From: Nodularia sp. LEGE 06071
GTDB taxonomy: Bacteria; Cyanobacteriota; Cyanobacteriia; Cyanobacteriales; Nostocaceae
NCBI RefSeq assembly: GCF_015207755.1
Contig: NZ_JADEWH010000014.1
Coordinates: forward strand, 89,501 to 153,500
Length of the DNA: 64,000 nt
Direction of reading: 5' to 3'
Shown: positions 1 through 8,557 of the stretch, piece after piece
How the letters are laid out: every line of letters starts with the position of its first letter
Position numbering within the stretch: the stretch's first letter is position 1
Translations under genes and position numbers: made by a program
The notes under the pieces: generated by a model
Database searches by the model: none
Seen by the model: only the letters and a program-made list of their open reading frames with translations
What the model was told of the DNA's origin: nothing

Positions 1-594
1 TCAACCCTGGCGGCTGGGATTTTCCTGTTATTTGCCATTTTGTTTTTACAGGATTGGGTGAAGCAAATGCCGATGGCTGCATTAGTAGCCGTAATGATTA
101 TGGTGTCAATCGGGACATTTCGCTGGTCATCCTTAAAAAATATGCCTCGCATCCCCCGCACGGAAACCGCAGTCATGTTAACAACGATGTTTGTGACGAT
201 TTTTACCCGAAACTTTGCCCTCGGTGTAATCACAGGCATTGTTATGAGTACTGTGTTCTTCTCCCGCAATATTGCCCAGTTGGTATTTGTGGATAAAGTG
301 CTGAGTGAAGATGGCGGACATCGGATTTACAAAGTAGCCGGACAAATTTTCTTTTTGTCGAGAGATGAATTTCTCGCGTCTTTTGATTTTACCGAACTCG
401 TCGAGCGCGTCACCATTGATTTAACTCATGCTCACCTCTGGGATCAAGGTGCAGTGGAAGTCCTTGATAAAGCAGTCATGAAATTTCGCCGGAATGGGGT
501 AGATGTAGAACTCATCGGACTAAATGAAGCTAGTGCTACCTTGCTGGATAAATTAGCAATTTCTCAAAATGCGGATGCTCTGAAAAAGCCGTAG
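1..594 (+). CDS. SulP family anion permease, C-terminal part (partial)
   Basis: The 5' end lies outside the window; the frame is open from base 1. What is visible is the last hydrophobic segments of a SulP-type permease followed by a cytoplasmic STAS domain at the C-terminus, with the typical sequence around VTIDLTHAHLWDQGAV. SulP proteins move sulfate, bicarbonate or other anions across the inner membrane, and the STAS domain is regulatory. A second, complete SulP gene lies about 1.1 kb downstream with a universal stress protein between them, so the three may form a functional group. Substrate cannot be told from this fragment. Confidence 0.85.
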   Translation, partial: STLAAGIFLLFAILFLQDWVKQMPMAALVAVMIMVSIGTFRWSSLKNMPRIPRTETAVMLTTMFVTIFTRNFALGVITGIVMSTVFFSRNIAQLVFVDKVLSEDGGHRIYKVAGQIFFLSRDEFLASFDFTELVERVTIDLTHAHLWDQGAVEVLDKAVMKFRRNGVDVELIGLNEASATLLDKLAISQNADALKKP

Positions 595-639
595 TATGTT
601 TACTTTTTAATCTTTCCACATCTAGGGACTCAAGCCAGA

Positions 640-1503
640 ATGAAAAATATTTTACTTTGTACCGATGGTTCAGCTTTTGCAGAAAATGTTTATAAATATG
701 GAGCTTGGTTTGCAACTCAATTTCATGCCCACATTAATGTTTTGTTTGTCACAGATATTCGCAGCCAACAAGTAGCTTCTACGGGAAATTTAAGCGGTAG
801 CATTGGGCTTGGTGCTTCCGAAAATTTGCTCCATGAATTGGTGGAGTTAGAACATAAAAAAGCCAAGCTAAATAATCAACGAGCGCGTTTAATTTTGCAA
901 AATGCGGGGGAAATTCTCAAAACCCAGGGAATTAGAGATGTTCAGTTAACCAATAAAACCGGATTTCTAGTAGATTGTTTTCATGAATTTGAACAAAATT
1001 CAGATTTAATTGTTTTAGGTAAACGGGGAGAAGCAGCAGATTTTGCATCTAGACATTTAGGAGCAAATGTAGAGCGAATTGTTCGTATTACAAAAAAACC
1101 ATGTTTAGTTACCCCGCTTGAATATAAACCAGTTGAAAAAGTTTTAGTTGCTTATGACGGCAGTTTAACAGGGAAGAAAACACTACAATTTTTAGTAAAT
1201 TCTTCTTGCTTCCAAAATTTAGAAATACATCTGTTAAAAGTAACTAAAAAGGAAACATATCCCAGGGCGGAGAATAGAATTAATGAGGGTAAAGATATTT
1301 TAGAAGCAGCAGGTTTTAATCTCATTTCTACCATTAGAGAAGGTGAACCAGAAGAAGTTATTAATCAATATATTACTGAGCAAAATATCAGCTTTTTACT
1401 TATAGGAGCGCATGGACATAGCCGCATCCGTGATTTAGTAATTGGTAGTACAACAATTCAACTTCTGAGAAGTAGTAATATTCCTGTCTTGCTGTTCTGT
1501 TAA
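640..1503 (+). CDS. Tandem universal stress protein (UspA family)
   Basis: The 287-residue protein has two Usp domains in a row, roughly residues 1-145 and 165-287. Each starts with a hydrophobic strand and a D/DG element (LLCTDGSAFA and VLVAYDGSLTG). The second domain ends with a nucleotide-binding type loop (GAHGHSRIRDLVIGSTT), which in the family binds ATP; the first has a more diverged version (GKRGEA). It is cytoplasmic and probably a stress or signalling partner rather than an enzyme. It sits 45 bp after one SulP gene and 180 bp before another, an arrangement that suggests it modulates these transporters; that is inference. Confidence 0.9.
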   Translation: MKNILLCTDGSAFAENVYKYGAWFATQFHAHINVLFVTDIRSQQVASTGNLSGSIGLGASENLLHELVELEHKKAKLNNQRARLILQNAGEILKTQGIRDVQLTNKTGFLVDCFHEFEQNSDLIVLGKRGEAADFASRHLGANVERIVRITKKPCLVTPLEYKPVEKVLVAYDGSLTGKKTLQFLVNSSCFQNLEIHLLKVTKKETYPRAENRINEGKDILEAAGFNLISTIREGEPEEVINQYITEQNISFLLIGAHGHSRIRDLVIGSTTIQLLRSSNIPVLLFC

Positions 1504-1684
1504 GAGGTTGTTAATCAAAGTGATTTTTCATAATTTTAGGTTTCCATTAATTCCCTTAATTCCCCCTTAAATAGACGATGTATACATAAAATTTCTTTTT
1601 TTAGGGGTATCTGGAGTTTTAGAAATAAATTCTGACTCCGTTGAGATGAATTAATTGCAATTGTTTAACAGAGGAAAATCTTTC

Positions 1685-3358
1685 GTGCAAATAATTAACG
1701 AAATCCATTTTCGTAACGTCCAAGGAGATATTCTTGGCGGTTTAACGGCGGCGGTGGTAGCCTTACCGATGTCATTAGCATTTGGGATTGCTTCTGGAGC
1801 GGGGGCTGCTGCTGGGTTATGGGGAGCAATATTAGTGGGATTCTTTGCCGCTTTGTTTGGTGGTACACCCAGCCTGATCTCTGAACCCACAGGTCCGATG
1901 ACCGTAATTGTCACTGCCGTGATTGCTGGATTAACAGCTAATAATCCGGAAAATGGTATGGCGATGGCCTTTACTGTGGTGATGATGGCCGGAGTAGTTC
2001 AAATCCTGTTTGGGGTATTGCGATTGGGGCGGTATATTACCATGCTGCCCTATAACGTGATTTCTGGATTTATGACCGGAATTGGCGTAATTCTGATCTT
2101 TCTGCAAATCGCACCCTTCTTGGGGCAAGCAACTCCTAAAGGTGGTGTGATTGGTGTCCTGCGGAATCTCCCGGAATTAATTGCTAATATCAGTCCTACG
2201 GAAACTCTTTTAGGGGTAATAACTTTAGTAATTCTGTTTTTGTACCCGGCTCGCTGGAAAAAGGTTGTCCCCTCGCAACTGGTAGCTTTAGTCATCGGTA
2301 CGGCAATTTCTTTGATTTTTTTTAGTAATGTTGAGATTCGCACTATTGCCACTATTGGCGAAATTACTCCGGGTTTGCCTAACTTCCAGATGCCCACTTT
2401 TACCCCGCAAAATTTGCAGTTAATGTTTGTTAACTCCGTGGTATTGGGAGTGGTGGGTTCCATTGATTGTTTGTTAACTTGTCTGGTATCTGACAGTCTC
2501 ACCCGTACCGAACACAAATCTAACAAAGAATTAATCGGGCAAGGTATTGCTAATGTGATTACCGGTTTATGTGGTGGGATTGCAGGTTCTGGAGCGACAA
2601 CGGCGACTGTGGTTAATATCCAAGCTGGTGGACGCACTGCGTTATCTGGTATCAGTCGGGCTGTAGTGCTGTTAATTGTGGTTTTGTGGGCGGCTCCTTT
2701 AACTTCTGGGATTCCTCTGGCTGTGTTAGCTGGGATTGTCTTAAAAGTAGGGCTTAATATTATTGATTGGGGCTTTCTCAAACGGGTTCACAAAATCTCT
2801 TGGAAGGCAGCCGGAATTGTCTACAGTGTGGTATTGCTAACGGTATTTGTCGATTTAATGATTGCCGTAGCCGTAGGGGTATTTATTGCGAATATCTTGA
2901 CAATCGAGCGCCTTGACCAGCTGCAAACCAATTCTGTGAAAGCGATTACTGACGCTGATGACCAAATTGTCCTGACTAACGAAGAAAAAGAACTTTTAGA
3001 TTCAGCTAATGGACGAGTTTTGCTGTTCCATCTTAGTGGACCGATGATTTTCGGTGTTGCCAAAGCTATTGAGAGAGAACATCGTGCGATCGCTAATTAT
3101 GATGTTTTAATTGTCGATTTAGGTGAAGTTCCTGTCTTGGGGGTAACTTCTTCATTGGCGATTGAAAGTGCCATTCAAGAGGTTATTGATGCTGGACGGG
3201 ACGTGATCATTGTCGGTGCCACAGGAAAGGTCAGAAATCGCTTAGAAAAGTTGGATATTGCTGGTTTAATTCCGGGACAGTACTGGATGAGCGATCGCTT
3301 GAATGCACTCAAAGAAGGGTTAGATTTAGTTCAGTCACGAATAGGGGGTAGGGTGTAG
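1685..3358 (+). CDS. SulP family permease with STAS domain, BicA-like
   Basis: An inner-membrane anion transporter of about 557 residues. The N-terminal two thirds hold around a dozen hydrophobic segments, including the SulP signature region GGLTAAVVALPMSLAFG near the start and the SEPTGPMTV segment. The C-terminal 120 residues form a STAS domain (GVAKAIEREHRAIANYDVLIVDLGEV). I prefer the GTG at 1685 because GAGGAAAA lies just upstream; an in-frame TTG at 1655 would add ten residues. Cyanobacterial members such as BicA take up bicarbonate with sodium; whether this one moves bicarbonate or sulfate cannot be told here. Confidence 0.9.
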   Translation: MQIINEIHFRNVQGDILGGLTAAVVALPMSLAFGIASGAGAAAGLWGAILVGFFAALFGGTPSLISEPTGPMTVIVTAVIAGLTANNPENGMAMAFTVVMMAGVVQILFGVLRLGRYITMLPYNVISGFMTGIGVILIFLQIAPFLGQATPKGGVIGVLRNLPELIANISPTETLLGVITLVILFLYPARWKKVVPSQLVALVIGTAISLIFFSNVEIRTIATIGEITPGLPNFQMPTFTPQNLQLMFVNSVVLGVVGSIDCLLTCLVSDSLTRTEHKSNKELIGQGIANVITGLCGGIAGSGATTATVVNIQAGGRTALSGISRAVVLLIVVLWAAPLTSGIPLAVLAGIVLKVGLNIIDWGFLKRVHKISWKAAGIVYSVVLLTVFVDLMIAVAVGVFIANILTIERLDQLQTNSVKAITDADDQIVLTNEEKELLDSANGRVLLFHLSGPMIFGVAKAIEREHRAIANYDVLIVDLGEVPVLGVTSSLAIESAIQEVIDAGRDVIIVGATGKVRNRLEKLDIAGLIPGQYWMSDRLNALKEGLDLVQSRIGGRV

Positions 3359-3363
3359 GTGCG

Positions 3364-3748
3364 AATCGTTGGTTTGTCCGTCGTCGGGGTTTAGCCATCA
3401 GCTGATCGGGAATTGGCTTTGCTTTCGGGGCGGCGATGTTTCCCTTACTGATGGAATTTCTGATTTCTGATGCAGGGGATGAGTGGAGTGCGGCAAGCTG
3501 GAGTTTATGCCTATTACTTTGGGCGATGTCTACGACGGGCTTCGCCTACGTATCTAGGGGCGATTAGCGGTTTAGCCACGACTATCGCTGTTGCTGGTAC
3601 AGCCTTTGTCCCAGTTTTATTTGCTACCGGATTTGACCAGGTTGGTAGTTATGCGCCGATTTTGGGATTTTCGATGATCGTGCCTTTCGCGATCGCCTTT
3701 ACCGCACATTGGGTTGAGCCAACCAAGCGGAGAAATTCAACCATCTGA
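3364..3748 (+). pseudogene. Decayed MFS transporter fragment
   Basis: One frame gives a cytoplasmic-loop-like motif RWFVRRRGLAIS, then an in-frame stop, then more membrane-like sequence up to another stop near 3562. The sequence continues in a different frame as two hydrophobic segments ending in WVEPTKRR. These match the middle and end of an MFS permease of the oxalate/formate antiporter-like group. The join between frames coincides with a short palindromic repeat at about 3528-3551 (ACGACGGGCTTCGCCTACG), which probably inserted there. The N-terminal half of the gene is missing. The fragment begins right after the SulP stop codon. Confidence 0.7.
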
Positions 3749-3986
3749 AAAGTGAGATTTATGATCACCCCAAACCGCACTCTTGTGCGAGCTTCTAGTC
3801 ATTAGTTAGGCGCGACCTATTTCTCTATTGAGAATAGTATCTTGTTGCATATTCTGGTAAGATTATTTGAACGAAATTGTCAGTTCTGGAGTTATCCAGG
3901 CAGATATCGTTGAAGCACCGAATCACAAGACTTCAAGTCATGTGAGCTTCAAACTAATAATCATGTGCCTACTCAAGGAGAATAAA

Positions 3987-4178
3987 ATGCAGTCTGATTA
4001 TAAAAAAGGGGAGTTTATCTCTGCTCTCACACCTGACGGAAATTTAGAAAGATTTCAAATTATCAGCGTCGGAACTAAGTTGATATATTTAGTTTCTGCT
4101 GAATACGTTAATGACGGCACTTGGATATGTGATAAAACTATTACTCCTCTTGCCGCTTCTCGCTTAAAATCACAGTGA
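3987..4178 (+). CDS. Small protein of unknown function (63 aa)
   Basis: The ATG at 3987 has a good ribosome binding site (AAGGAG, 7 bases upstream). The frame is open further upstream to a TTG at 3867, but the ribosome binding site decides the start. The product is short and soluble, with alternating strand-like segments (FISALTPDGNLERFQIISVGTK). I do not recognise a family. The gene stands alone between the MFS remnant and a gene-free stretch. Confidence 0.55.
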   Translation: MQSDYKKGEFISALTPDGNLERFQIISVGTKLIYLVSAEYVNDGTWICDKTITPLAASRLKSQ

Positions 4179-4504
4179 AAATGCGACAAATCAGAGCAAC
4201 CGAGCGCGATATTGGCTTAAAATTATGAGAAAATTTTAATATGAACTAGGACTTGAAACTCTTGTTATTTCATTAATGATGTCGGCAAGCGGGGAAACCC
4301 TGATGAGATAACAGGAGATTTCAATTTACATGAGACGTGATCAGCAACAAAAGGCCGAAAACCCCTGATAAACAGCAACGCAGTTGCGCTTTTATGACTT
4401 TAGGCAGGGGGAGAAGGCTAATTTTTCAATTTTTTAAAGGACAGCACTGGCATTTTTGCAAGTTTCTTAGTTCAAGACAGCCACTCAATTCACAGAACGA
4501 GAAC
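4179..4504. other. Gene-free stretch
   Basis: I see no convincing coding frame. Open frames here on the plus strand are only the complement of the minus-strand gene at 4505-4831. No recognised repeat or hairpin stands out. Confidence 0.5.
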
Positions 4505-4831
4505 CTACCACCAAATACGATTTCCGTTTTCGTCTACTCGTGCTTGGCGAATTACATCAGAAATTTCTTCTGCATCTTTCACATGGTGGAGTGCCTTTTT
4601 TGTCCCATCAGGATATTCCACAACGAAGTAAGTCGGGACTGTAATGTGGTCACCTGTGATATCCGGTGCATCCACAGCTACTTGTTTCGCTTTCTCTTCC
4701 AGTGATTTTGCGTCATCAATCACATCTCCCGGATTTGCTGTTAAGTTTCTTTCCTTGGCTGTTGGCTCTTGTCGTGAATGCCAGTCTTGACTGACTGGTT
4801 GATTAATTTGATTTTCTAGTTCCTTAGCCAT
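4505..4831 (-). CDS. Conserved-looking small soluble protein, function unknown
   Basis: The 108-residue protein starts MAKELENQ and is acidic and hydrophilic with no membrane segment. The N-terminal third is rich in Q, N, E and looks disordered; the C-terminal half is more ordered (YFVVEYPDGTKKALHHVKDAEE) and ends in two tryptophans. I do not recognise a named domain. It is transcribed toward the left, alone, next to the TnpB element. Confidence 0.6.
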   Translation of the reverse strand: MAKELENQINQPVSQDWHSRQEPTAKERNLTANPGDVIDDAKSLEEKAKQVAVDAPDITGDHITVPTYFVVEYPDGTKKALHHVKDAEEISDVIRQARVDENGNRIWW

Positions 4832-4914
4832 GATATTTTTCCTAATGAAAATTTATACATCTACTAAGAACAATCTAAAAAATAAAAGACATAATGAGTT
4901 CCTTCTTCAGAGAG

Positions 4915-5080
4915 AGTTTTTGACACTCCCCGGCGTGAACGCACGGGGATTCTTGGATCTAAGACATAACTTGCTCATGCAGGTTTTCACCAACAAGAGT
5001 AGAGGTTTCATCTCCCCAAGCGTTGCTTGCATCTAGTGCAAAGGTTCCGGTATGCCCTACCGTACCCAACCCTCGACTCA
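4915..5080 (-). ncRNA. Probable TnpB guide RNA (omegaRNA) region
   Basis: TnpB nucleases use an RNA made from the 3' end of their own gene plus the transposon right end. The hairpin at 4928-4948 lies 11 bp past the tnpB stop and would be the terminal scaffold stem, with the guide reading past about 4920 into flanking DNA. This is inferred from position and from known TnpB biology; the RNA ends are estimates. Confidence 0.35.
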
Positions 5081-6149
5081 GGATTATTCTGGCTGCGTTT
5101 TCATCTCTATCCATGACACATCCACATTTACAAACGTGTGTCCTAGTGGATAGTGTTTTCTTCACAACTTCACCGCAGCTAGAGCATTCTTGGCTACTGT
5201 ATTGCGGATTAACCGCCACCGTGACCCGTTTAAATACCTTACCAAAATATTCAACCCAGACACGGAACTGATACCAAGATGCGTCATTAATAGACTTAGC
5301 AAGACAATGATTTTTCACCAAATTTTTAATCCTCAAATCTTCATAGGCTATCAAGTCGTGAGACTGAACTACGCACCTTGCTAACTTCACAGCATGGTCT
5401 TTACGTTGCCTACTTATTTTGAGGTGGCGTTTTCCTAAAACAAGTCTTGCCTTGCCTCTGTTCTTTGAACCTTTTACCTTTCTGGAAACACGACGTTGTG
5501 AGCGCTTGAGAACTTTTTCACCAACACGAAGAAACTTAGGGTTTTCAACCATTGTGCCATCAGAATCAGTGTAGTATTCTTTCAGCCCAACGTCTAACCC
5601 AACCGTATTACCCGTAGGTTCTATGTTCTGGGAACGGTTTACATCAATGCAAAACTGAACATAAACGCCATCCGCACGTTTTACCAATCTCACCCGTTTA
5701 ATTTGGTTGACTTGGTAGAAATGCAAATCACGAGTACCTTTGAGTTTTAATCGCCCAATACCTTTTTTATCGGTGAAAGTTATTGATTTACGGTCGCTGG
5801 CAATCCGCCATCCTGAAGTTTTGTACTCAACCGAGCGGCACTCCTTCTGAAATTGAGGATACCCCTTTAATCCTGAAACACTCTTCTTGCAGTTGTCATA
5901 AAACCTAGAGATAGAAGACCAAGCTCTTTCCGCAGAAGCTTGACGAGCCATTGAGTTGAGTTCATTAGCAAAGGGAAAGTTCGCCGCCAGTACAGCACAG
6001 TATTTCTGCAAGTCGTTTTTACCCGTGCCTTTAACATCCATCCATAGCCGAATGCAGCTATTACGAATGAACTTGGCAGTACGAATTGCTTCATCTACCG
6101 CAATGAATTGCGCTGGCTTTCCATAAGCTTTGAACTCAAAAACAAGCAT
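4959..6149 (-). CDS. tnpB: TnpB, RNA-guided DNA endonuclease of IS200/IS605 family
   Basis: The 396-residue protein has the RuvC-like nuclease layout of TnpB: a first catalytic aspartate in GLDVG (about residue 186), a glutamate in AYEDL (about residue 270), and a C-terminal aspartate in DRDENAA (about 347-349). A four-cysteine zinc finger (CSSCG and CKCGC) precedes the last motif. All catalytic residues and the full length appear intact, so the nuclease may be active. The protein uses an RNA from its own 3' end to cut DNA at the donor site and so helps keep the transposon. No tnpA neighbour is present. Confidence 0.93.
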   Translation of the reverse strand: MLVFEFKAYGKPAQFIAVDEAIRTAKFIRNSCIRLWMDVKGTGKNDLQKYCAVLAANFPFANELNSMARQASAERAWSSISRFYDNCKKSVSGLKGYPQFQKECRSVEYKTSGWRIASDRKSITFTDKKGIGRLKLKGTRDLHFYQVNQIKRVRLVKRADGVYVQFCIDVNRSQNIEPTGNTVGLDVGLKEYYTDSDGTMVENPKFLRVGEKVLKRSQRRVSRKVKGSKNRGKARLVLGKRHLKISRQRKDHAVKLARCVVQSHDLIAYEDLRIKNLVKNHCLAKSINDASWYQFRVWVEYFGKVFKRVTVAVNPQYSSQECSSCGEVVKKTLSTRTHVCKCGCVMDRDENAARIILSRGLGTVGHTGTFALDASNAWGDETSTLVGENLHEQVMS

Positions 6150-6320
6150 CTTTCTACCTCCTCGCTTATACTACCACGTTTGGTATAAGATTAATTAAAA
6201 TACCATAAAAAGCTGTCGTAGAACGCGATGCACTGAGCAGTTCGACAGGCTCACTGTATCACCTGTCGAAGTGACGGGGCTTTAAACCCATTTCTTCGGT
6301 AAGGTTACGAGAAGATGGAC

Positions 6321-6938
6321 TTATTCAGCACAATTAACAATTAAGTGTGTCAAGGCATCTATCAAGCGATCGCTTTCCATTGGTATAATGTCTTTACCAT
6401 GCATAATTTCTTGAGTAATCACGAAATGCACTAATGAGCCAATGAGAATTCTGGCTGTGGCCTCTGGGTCAGGTATTTTTAATTCCGGGTGAGCCGTTAA
6501 ATATTTGGTGATCGTCTCAATGGCTGGTTTCGCAATGCTGTAAATAAACACCTGCGCTAACTCCGGAAAACGTGCCGATTCTCCCATTAACAAGCGCTCA
6601 AATGACTGATATTCCTGATCGTTGACCATCTGATCCAATGCTGTTGCGGCTAATCGGCGCAATACAACATAAGGTTCTCCCTTCAGGGGTTGTGACCCCA
6701 ATATGGAATGAAACCGCTTTCTGGCAAGTTTCTCGATTAATGCCTTAAATAATCCTTTTTTATCTTGAAAGTGGCTGTATACTGTGGCCTTAGAAACCCC
6801 AGCCGCTTCTGCTACCCGATCCATGCTAGTGGAAGCATAACCATGAGCTAAAAATTCCTGCATCGCCCCTTGCAGAATTTTTTCCATTTTATCTGTTGAA
6901 TTTGAGCGGTCTATTTCTCCCACTTTTGGGCGTGCCAT
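6321..6938 (-). CDS. TetR family transcriptional repressor
   Basis: A 205-residue regulator. The N-terminal helix-turn-helix spans roughly residues 15-60 (ASTSMDRVAEAAGVSKATVYSH, shown in part) and the rest is an all-helical ligand-binding domain. The ATG at 6938 is preferred because AAGGA lies 10 bases upstream; a TTG six bases earlier is possible. It is divergent from the exporter genes at 7245-10680, and the space between holds two operator-like 17-bp palindromes (7023-7039 and 7054-7070). It most likely represses the exporter and itself and is released by an exported compound. The ligand is unknown. Confidence 0.93.
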   Translation of the reverse strand: MARPKVGEIDRSNSTDKMEKILQGAMQEFLAHGYASTSMDRVAEAAGVSKATVYSHFQDKKGLFKALIEKLARKRFHSILGSQPLKGEPYVVLRRLAATALDQMVNDQEYQSFERLLMGESARFPELAQVFIYSIAKPAIETITKYLTAHPELKIPDPEATARILIGSLVHFVITQEIMHGKDIIPMESDRLIDALTHLIVNCAE

Positions 6939-7022
6939 GTTCAAATAGTCCTTATTTTAGCAAAATTCTCTGACGCATTAGTCTCTGGGCATTGATTATT
7001 CTTTTGATCAGGCGCTTGACTA

Positions 7023-7039
7023 AACTAGTCGGTTTAGTA
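7023..7039. promoter_or_regulatory. TetR operator-like site 1
   Basis: This 17-bp site matches operator 2 at 14 of 17 positions and starts 31 bp before it, about three helical turns. It is an imperfect palindrome around ACTAGTCGGTTTAGT. The site lies in the divergent region between the tetR gene and the exporter. Confidence 0.6.
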
Positions 7040-7053
7040 TAATTCTATTATAG

Positions 7054-7070
7054 AACTAAACGGTTTAGTT
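7054..7070. promoter_or_regulatory. TetR operator-like site 2 (perfect palindrome)
   Basis: AACTAAAC G GTTTAGTT: an 8-bp perfect inverted repeat with a one-base centre. It lies between divergent tetR and exporter genes and has the size and symmetry of TetR operators. Binding by the neighbouring regulator is inferred. Confidence 0.7.
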
Positions 7071-7244
7071 TTATATCCTACAGATCATTTTGCTGGGGAC
7101 TGGGACATCTCATCTATATGTCTTGAAACCACCCATGATTATGTCCAAAATTCAGGGTTAGCATGATATTTTTTTCTCTGGTGAGTGATAAAAGAGAGTT
7201 AGGCGGGACATTTACCAAAATTTGATTTTTTCTCATTTGAATCA

Positions 7245-8480
7245 GTGTATTTGGAATTGCTTCAAAGGTATGCTATCGTGCAAAACTCAAAGCTAGATCG
7301 ATCAATATCATCCCCATCAATTTTACGTCCGCCCTTTTTTATCGCTATCCTTGTATCTTTAACTGTAATTGGTAGTAGTGTTTATACGGTATTAAAATTT
7401 CGGGATACAGTAAATCAGAAAACCCCAGCGCCAGCAGCACTACTACCTGAGCTAAAAACGGTAACAGCTCTAGGACGTATTGAACCAAAAGGAAAAGTGA
7501 TTAAACTCTCTGCTACCACGTCAACCGAAGGCAGTCGGGTAGAGGAGCTTTTAGTGAGAGAGGGGGATAGGATCAAAGCAGGGCAGGTGATAGCGATTTT
7601 AGACAGTCGCGATCGCTTGTCAGCGGCCTTGAAAGAGGCTGAGGAACAAGTGAAAGTGGAACAGGCAAACTTAAACCGCATCAAAGCAGGTGCTAAACGT
7701 GGAGAAGTTTTAGCACAAGCAGCCACAATTGCACGGTTGCAGGCAGAACGCCAAGGTGATATTGCTGCCCAAAAAACCACTGTAGCTCGATTGCAAGCCG
7801 AAGTGCGTAACGCCGCAGCCGAAGACCAACGCTATCAGGAGCTGTATCAAGCAGGAGCAATATCTGCCTCCCAAAGAGACAGCAAGCGCTTAACACTGGA
7901 AACAGCCCAACAAAATCTGCAAGAGGCACAAACACAGTTAACTCGCACCCAGTCAACTAGCCAGCAACAAATTAAAGCAGCCACAGCCACACTGGATCAA
8001 ATTGCTGAAGTGCCGCAAGTCGATATCGCAGCAGCCACGGCAGAAGTAAATCGTGCCATAGCAGCCATGAAACGGACACAAGCAAATCTGCAACAAGCTT
8101 ATGTGCGATCGCCTCAAGATGGTCAAATATTCGAGATCCACTCCCGCCCTGGGGAATTAATCTCAAATGATGGTATTGCTGAGATTGGGCAAACCAACGA
8201 GATGTATGTAGTTGCTGAAGTTTACGAAAGCGATATCGGCAAAGTTTATCCAGGACAGAAAGTGCAAGTATTTGGTGATTTCCTTCCTCTGGAATTGCAG
8301 GGAACAGTAGACCGTAAAGGTTTACAAGTGCGGCGGCAAAATGTGATCAACACTGACCCAGCTAGCAATATTGATAACAGAGTCGTGGAAGTTTATATCC
8401 GACTAAATGAAATTTCCACTGAGAAAGCTGCCAACTTAACCAATATGCAAGTTAGAGCGGTCATTCAATTGTCTTCGTAA
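7245..8480 (+). CDS. HlyD/DevB-like membrane fusion protein of an ABC exporter
   Basis: The 411-residue protein has one N-terminal membrane helix (about 28-50), a biotinyl-lipoyl-like half-motif (LGRIEPKGKVIKLSA), a long alpha-helical coiled coil (about 110-270, rich in A, Q, E) and a second half-motif with beta-barrel (VRSPQDGQIFEIHSRPGELI). This is the periplasmic adaptor of DevBCA-type exporters, which link inner-membrane DevCA to a TolC-like channel. In Anabaena DevBCA exports heterocyst glycolipids, but paralogues exist. Start is GTG 7245 or GTG 7278. The stop codon falls in the first unit of a TTCGTAA heptamer array. Confidence 0.92.
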   Translation: MYLELLQRYAIVQNSKLDRSISSPSILRPPFFIAILVSLTVIGSSVYTVLKFRDTVNQKTPAPAALLPELKTVTALGRIEPKGKVIKLSATTSTEGSRVEELLVREGDRIKAGQVIAILDSRDRLSAALKEAEEQVKVEQANLNRIKAGAKRGEVLAQAATIARLQAERQGDIAAQKTTVARLQAEVRNAAAEDQRYQELYQAGAISASQRDSKRLTLETAQQNLQEAQTQLTRTQSTSQQQIKAATATLDQIAEVPQVDIAAATAEVNRAIAAMKRTQANLQQAYVRSPQDGQIFEIHSRPGELISNDGIAEIGQTNEMYVVAEVYESDIGKVYPGQKVQVFGDFLPLELQGTVDRKGLQVRRQNVINTDPASNIDNRVVEVYIRLNEISTEKAANLTNMQVRAVIQLSS

Positions 8481-8510
8481 TTCGTAATTCGTAATTCGTA
8501 ATTCGTAATT
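8474..8510. repeat. Heptamer tandem repeat TTCGTAA (STRR), about 5 units
   Basis: Five consecutive TTCGTAA units sit directly behind the devB-like gene; the first unit provides its TAA stop. Such short tandemly repeated heptamers are typical of heterocyst-forming cyanobacteria. The same unit recurs at about 28010-28075, 39961-39999 and 47691-47740. Confidence 0.9.
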
Positions 8511-8557
8511 AGGAACACATTGTTTTTTCACATCCCCACTTAGCATTTAGCACTTTT

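Larger units (their letters stand above)
4915..6300 (-). mobile_element. IS200/IS605-type transposon carrying only tnpB
   Basis: The element has a tnpB gene but no tnpA, so it would need TnpA in trans to move. At the tnpB 3' side, just past the stop codon, is a hairpin at 4928-4948 (CCCCG arm, CGGGG arm) of the kind found at the right end of these elements. On the 5' side there is a 7-bp inverted repeat CTTATAC/GTATAAG (6165-6189), a perfect 9-bp inverted repeat TTCGACAGG/CCTGTCGAA (6241-6270) and a GACGGGGCTTTAAACCC segment, typical of the other terminus. Exact ends are not proven; the left boundary could be near 6200. Confidence 0.55.

Noticed and set aside
2050..2781. 243-codon minus-strand frame opposite the SulP gene
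   Set aside because: Shadow of a strongly supported plus-strand membrane protein; composition is not protein-like.
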